A DNA stretch of 64,000 nucleotides from Bradyrhizobium cosmicum (GTDB lineage: Bacteria > Pseudomonadota > Alphaproteobacteria > Rhizobiales > Xanthobacteraceae): positions 1,116,001 through 1,180,000 of the forward strand of contig NZ_CP041656.2 in the NCBI RefSeq assembly GCF_007290395.2. Direction: 5' to 3'. The position numbers were made by a program, and so were the translations under genes. Shown here piece by piece: positions 61,578-64,000 of the stretch. Within the stretch, counting starts at the first letter, position 1. The number at the start of each line of letters is the position of its first letter. The notes beneath the pieces were generated by a model. That model saw nothing but the letters and a program-made list of their open reading frames with translations, was not told the origin of the DNA and did no database searches.

Positions 61578-62191
61578 TCGGCAAGCTCAAGGGCCTGATC
61601 GACTCCTACGGCGAGGACTATGTCATCCTCGACGTCGGCGGCGTCGGCTATCAGGTGCATTGCTCGGCCCGCACGCTGCAGCATCTGCCGTCGCCCGGCG
61701 AGGCGGCCGTGCTGTCGATCGAGACCTATGTCCGCGAGGACCAGATCAAACTGTTCGGCTTCCGCACCGACCAGGAGCGCGAGTGGTTTCGCCTGCTCCA
61801 GACCGTGCAGGGCGTCGGTGCCAAGGTCGCGCTGGCCGTGCTCAGCACGCTGGCGCCTTCCGATCTCGCCAACGCGATCGCGCTGCGCGACAAGGCCGCG
61901 GTGGCGCGCACGCCGGGCGTCGGCCCCAAGGTCGCCGAGCGCATCGTCACCGAATTGAAGGATAAGGCGCCGGCCTTCGCCAATGTCGATCCAGCCGTCG
62001 TGCATCTTGCAGGCGCAGTCGACGACCAGCGCGCGCCACGGCCGGTTGCGGACGCGATCTCGGCGCTGGTCAATCTCGGCTACGGCCAGCCGCAGGCGGC
62101 CGCCGCGATCGCCTCGGCTTCGCGCAGCGCCGGTGAGAATGCCGAGACCGCGCAGCTCATTCGGCTTGGCCTGAAGGAACTGGCGAAATAG
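61574..62191 (+). CDS. ruvA: Holliday junction helicase subunit RuvA
   Basis: A 205-residue RuvA. Domain I starts [21 protein letters not shown]; the helix-hairpin-helix motifs [18 protein letters not shown] and [18 protein letters not shown] are visible; domain III ([19 protein letters not shown]) binds RuvB. Translation is coupled to ruvC. Confidence 0.96.
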   Translation: MIGKLKGLIDSYGEDYVILDVGGVGYQVHCSARTLQHLPSPGEAAVLSIETYVREDQIKLFGFRTDQEREWFRLLQTVQGVGAKVALAVLSTLAPSDLANAIALRDKAAVARTPGVGPKVAERIVTELKDKAPAFANVDPAVVHLAGAVDDQRAPRPVADAISALVNLGYGQPQAAAAIASASRSAGENAETAQLIRLGLKELAK

Positions 62192-62232
62192 GCTATGTTC
62201 GTCGCAGACCGATCAGGGACCATATTTCGCCC

Positions 62233-62652
62233 ATGCTGACCAAGAAGGATGAGGAACTGATTGCGGCCGCGACCAACGCGATCAGCCAGCGCTATCGCAA
62301 CGACTGGCAGGAGGTGGGGGCGGCCATGCGCACCCGTGACGGCCGGATCGTGACCGGCGTCAATATCGATGCCTATATCGGCCGCAACGCAATCTGCGCC
62401 GAAGCGATTGCGATCGGGCGCGCGATTACCGAGACCGGTGACCACGGCATCGAGAGCATCGTCGCCGTGCGTCATCCGAAGCCCGGCGAGCCCGGCAACA
62501 TCGCCGTCGTCTCGCCCTGCGGTACCTGCCGCGAACTGATCCATGATTACGATGCCAAGGCGAAGGTGATCGTGCCTGACGATGGCCGGGCTCCGAAGGT
62601 GGTCACGATCGGCGAACTGCTGCCGAACAAGTACCGCAGAGGCAACGAGTGA
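62233..62652 (+). CDS. Cytidine/blasticidin-type deaminase inserted between ruvA and ruvB
   Basis: A 139-residue zinc deaminase. Zinc ligands Cys55 and the catalytic Glu57 ([11 protein letters not shown]) pair with Cys96 and Cys99 (SPCGTCREL). The CAE form with a short length is typical of cytidine and blasticidin-S deaminases. Its overlap with the ruvB GTG start (GTGA) means the two are translationally coupled. A role in pyrimidine salvage or detoxification is possible; its tie to recombination is unexplained. Confidence 0.88.
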   Translation: MLTKKDEELIAAATNAISQRYRNDWQEVGAAMRTRDGRIVTGVNIDAYIGRNAICAEAIAIGRAITETGDHGIESIVAVRHPKPGEPGNIAVVSPCGTCRELIHDYDAKAKVIVPDDGRAPKVVTIGELLPNKYRRGNE

Positions 62653-63701
62653 ACACGCCGCCCCGCATGGTCTCGCCCGAGCGCCGCTCCGATGACGTCG
62701 GTGACACCGCGCTGCGGCCGCAGTCGCTGTCCGACTTCGTCGGCCAGCAGCAGGCGCGCAAGAACCTCTCGATCTTCATCGAGGCGGCGCGCAAGCGCGG
62801 CGAGGCGCTGGATCACGTGCTGTTCGTCGGCCCTCCGGGTCTCGGCAAGACCACGCTGGCGCAGATCGTGGCGAAGGAGCTCGGCGTCGGTTTTCGCGCC
62901 ACGTCGGGCCCGGTGATTGCCAAGGCCGGCGATCTCGCGGCATTGCTCACCAATCTCGAAGAGCGCGACGTGCTCTTCATCGACGAGATCCATCGCCTCA
63001 GTCCGGCGGTGGAGGAGGTGCTGTATCCCGCGATGGAGGATTTTCAGCTCGACCTGATCATCGGCGAGGGCCCGGCGGCGCGCTCGGTGAAGATCGAGCT
63101 GTCGAAATTCACCCTCGTCGGCGCCACCACGCGCGCCGGCCTTCTCACCAATCCGTTGCGCGATCGTTTCGGCATTCCGGTGCGGCTCAACTTCTACACC
63201 ATCGAAGAACTCGAAAGCATCGTCACCCGCGGCGCCCGCGTGCTCAATGTCGGAATGAGCAGCGATGGCGCCAACGAGATCGCGCGCCGCGCCCGCGGCA
63301 CCCCGCGCATCGCGGGCCGTCTGCTGCGCCGCGTGCGCGATTTCGCCTCGGCCGCCGATGCCGACAAGATCGACCGCAAGATCGCCGACCACGCGCTCAG
63401 CGCACTCGAGGTTGACGCCGCGGGCCTGGATGCCATGGACCGCCGCTACCTCATGACCATCGCGATGAACTATGGCGGCGGCCCGGTCGGCGTCGAGACG
63501 ATGGCGGCCGCCTTGTCCGAGCCGCGCGATGCGATCGAGGACATCATCGAGCCTTACCTGATCCAGTGCGGTTATCTGCAGCGCACCCCGCGCGGCCGCC
63601 TGCTCACCACGCATGCTTTCCGCCATCTCGGCATCGCCGAGCCCTCGCGCGATGCGGCAACCCAGTTCGGCCTTTTCGGCACGGACGAGAGCGACGACTG
63701 A
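62649..63701 (+). CDS. ruvB: Holliday junction branch migration ATPase RuvB
   Basis: A 350-residue AAA+ motor starting with GTG. Walker [10 protein letters not shown] is at 61-69, Walker B is in [10 protein letters not shown], sensor I in LVGATTRAG, and the C-terminal winged helix contains [13 protein letters not shown]. It drives branch migration with RuvA. The GTG overlaps the deaminase stop. Confidence 0.97.
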   Translation: MNTPPRMVSPERRSDDVGDTALRPQSLSDFVGQQQARKNLSIFIEAARKRGEALDHVLFVGPPGLGKTTLAQIVAKELGVGFRATSGPVIAKAGDLAALLTNLEERDVLFIDEIHRLSPAVEEVLYPAMEDFQLDLIIGEGPAARSVKIELSKFTLVGATTRAGLLTNPLRDRFGIPVRLNFYTIEELESIVTRGARVLNVGMSSDGANEIARRARGTPRIAGRLLRRVRDFASAADADKIDRKIADHALSALEVDAAGLDAMDRRYLMTIAMNYGGGPVGVETMAAALSEPRDAIEDIIEPYLIQCGYLQRTPRGRLLTTHAFRHLGIAEPSRDAATQFGLFGTDESDD

Positions 63702-63820
63702 TCTGCGCAGTATCTGCACAATATCATCCAATTTTTGCTAGAGTGAAGGGTGATGATCCCTTCGTCGGGTGTCCCGCCGCTTGAACTGTATTGCCGTCGA
63801 TTGCGAGCCAGAGGGATAGC

Positions 63821-64000
63821 GTGGTTGAAGATTGCTTCGGATCGAGACGCTATCGGCTCGCATGTCTCGTTCTCTCCATAACTACGGTCGGATTCCTGCT
63901 GATCGCCATCGGCATCGTGACACCTGCATACACCGACGCTACCGCTGTGGAACGGATCAGGACCGGGCAGGAGTGTGTGCCCGGTGTTCCGAACGCCAGC
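63821..64000 (+). CDS. Unknown membrane protein, N-terminus only (cut by window edge)
   Basis: A GTG at 63821 follows GAGGGA at four bases and opens a frame that runs to the window end (60 codons). The protein starts VVEDCFGSRRYRLACLVLSI with one hydrophobic helix (LACLVLSITTVGFLLIAIGI, about 13-32) and then a polar, probably exported part (PAYTDATAVERIRTGQEC). I do not recognise the family. It is not the ybgC/tolQ pair that often follows ruvB. Confidence 0.55.
   Translation, partial: MVEDCFGSRRYRLACLVLSITTVGFLLIAIGIVTPAYTDATAVERIRTGQECVPGVPNAS

Noticed and set aside
1..64000. tRNA, rRNA, prophage, transposon or antiphage island
   Set aside because: I looked for T-loop motifs, integrase and transposase frames and found none; the gene content is mostly housekeeping and metabolic.

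Overview
This 64 kb window is a high-GC chromosomal segment from an alphaproteobacterium, most likely a Bradyrhizobium or close relative (inference). The pointers are the ruvC-ruvA-ruvB block behind a YebC gene, the zapA / 6S RNA / 5-formyltetrahydrofolate cyclo-ligase order, an RcdA-type DUF1465 gene, a TfdA-alpha-like dioxygenase, and many intergenic palindromic repeats of the kind that litter Bradyrhizobium genomes. I found no rRNA, tRNA, CRISPR array, transposase or phage module. About 60 protein genes are supported, plus one 6S RNA and one strong small-RNA candidate.

Layout. 1-5 kb: a nitrilase cut by the window edge and a divergent LysR regulator, a polysaccharide flippase, a DsbD-N-domain periplasmic protein and YqgE/AlgH. 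5-8.3 kb: a TfdA-like 2-oxoglutarate dioxygenase with an SDR on the same strand and a second SDR diverging from it, then a CsbD stress protein behind an EcfG-type promoter. 8.4-20 kb: cell envelope and signalling, with a DUF459/SGNH protein, a lytic transglycosylase, galU, a diguanylate cyclase, a large 7TMR-DISM/PAS/GGDEF/EAL protein, a quinone oxidoreductase, DUF1192, the sRNA candidate and RcdA. 20-28.5 kb: rpmE, an MsbA-like ABC exporter, and an organosulfur-type operon (ABC permease, ATPase, binding protein, OsmC, LLM monooxygenase) divergent from a cysteine-dioxygenase-like cupin. 28.5-38.9 kb: a GNAT, an ExbB/MotA-like plus OmpA-like pair, a CFA-type methyltransferase, an RND efflux pair, and an inserted GNAT next to an inositol monophosphatase. 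39-47.7 kb: a minus-strand central-carbon cluster (transketolase, gap, pgk, class II and class I aldolases, ThiE-like, Sel1-repeat protein). 47.9-50.7 kb: DUF4164, zapA, 6S RNA, cyclo-ligase, YmdB-like phosphoesterase. 50.8-56 kb: a DSD1-type PLP enzyme and a three-subunit molybdenum aldehyde/isoquinoline-type oxidoreductase with a tri-haem cytochrome. 56.7-60 kb: two soluble chemoreceptors with C-terminal sensor domains, one carrying an internal PilZ domain. 60.2-64 kb: yebC, ruvC, ruvA, a cytidine-deaminase-like gene, ruvB and a truncated membrane-protein gene.

Two themes recur. Cyclic-di-GMP signalling appears four times: a diguanylate cyclase with an I-site, an EAL protein with a degenerate GGDEF domain, a PilZ-containing chemoreceptor and its PilZ-less paralogue. 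Palindromic repeats occupy most 3' junctions, including positions inside the glycolytic cluster. The most novel-looking observations are the PilZ chemoreceptor pair, the sRNA candidate upstream of rcdA, a GNAT gene flanked by a duplicated 3' end of the inositol monophosphatase gene, and a DUF459 protein that appears to lack its catalytic Ser and His.
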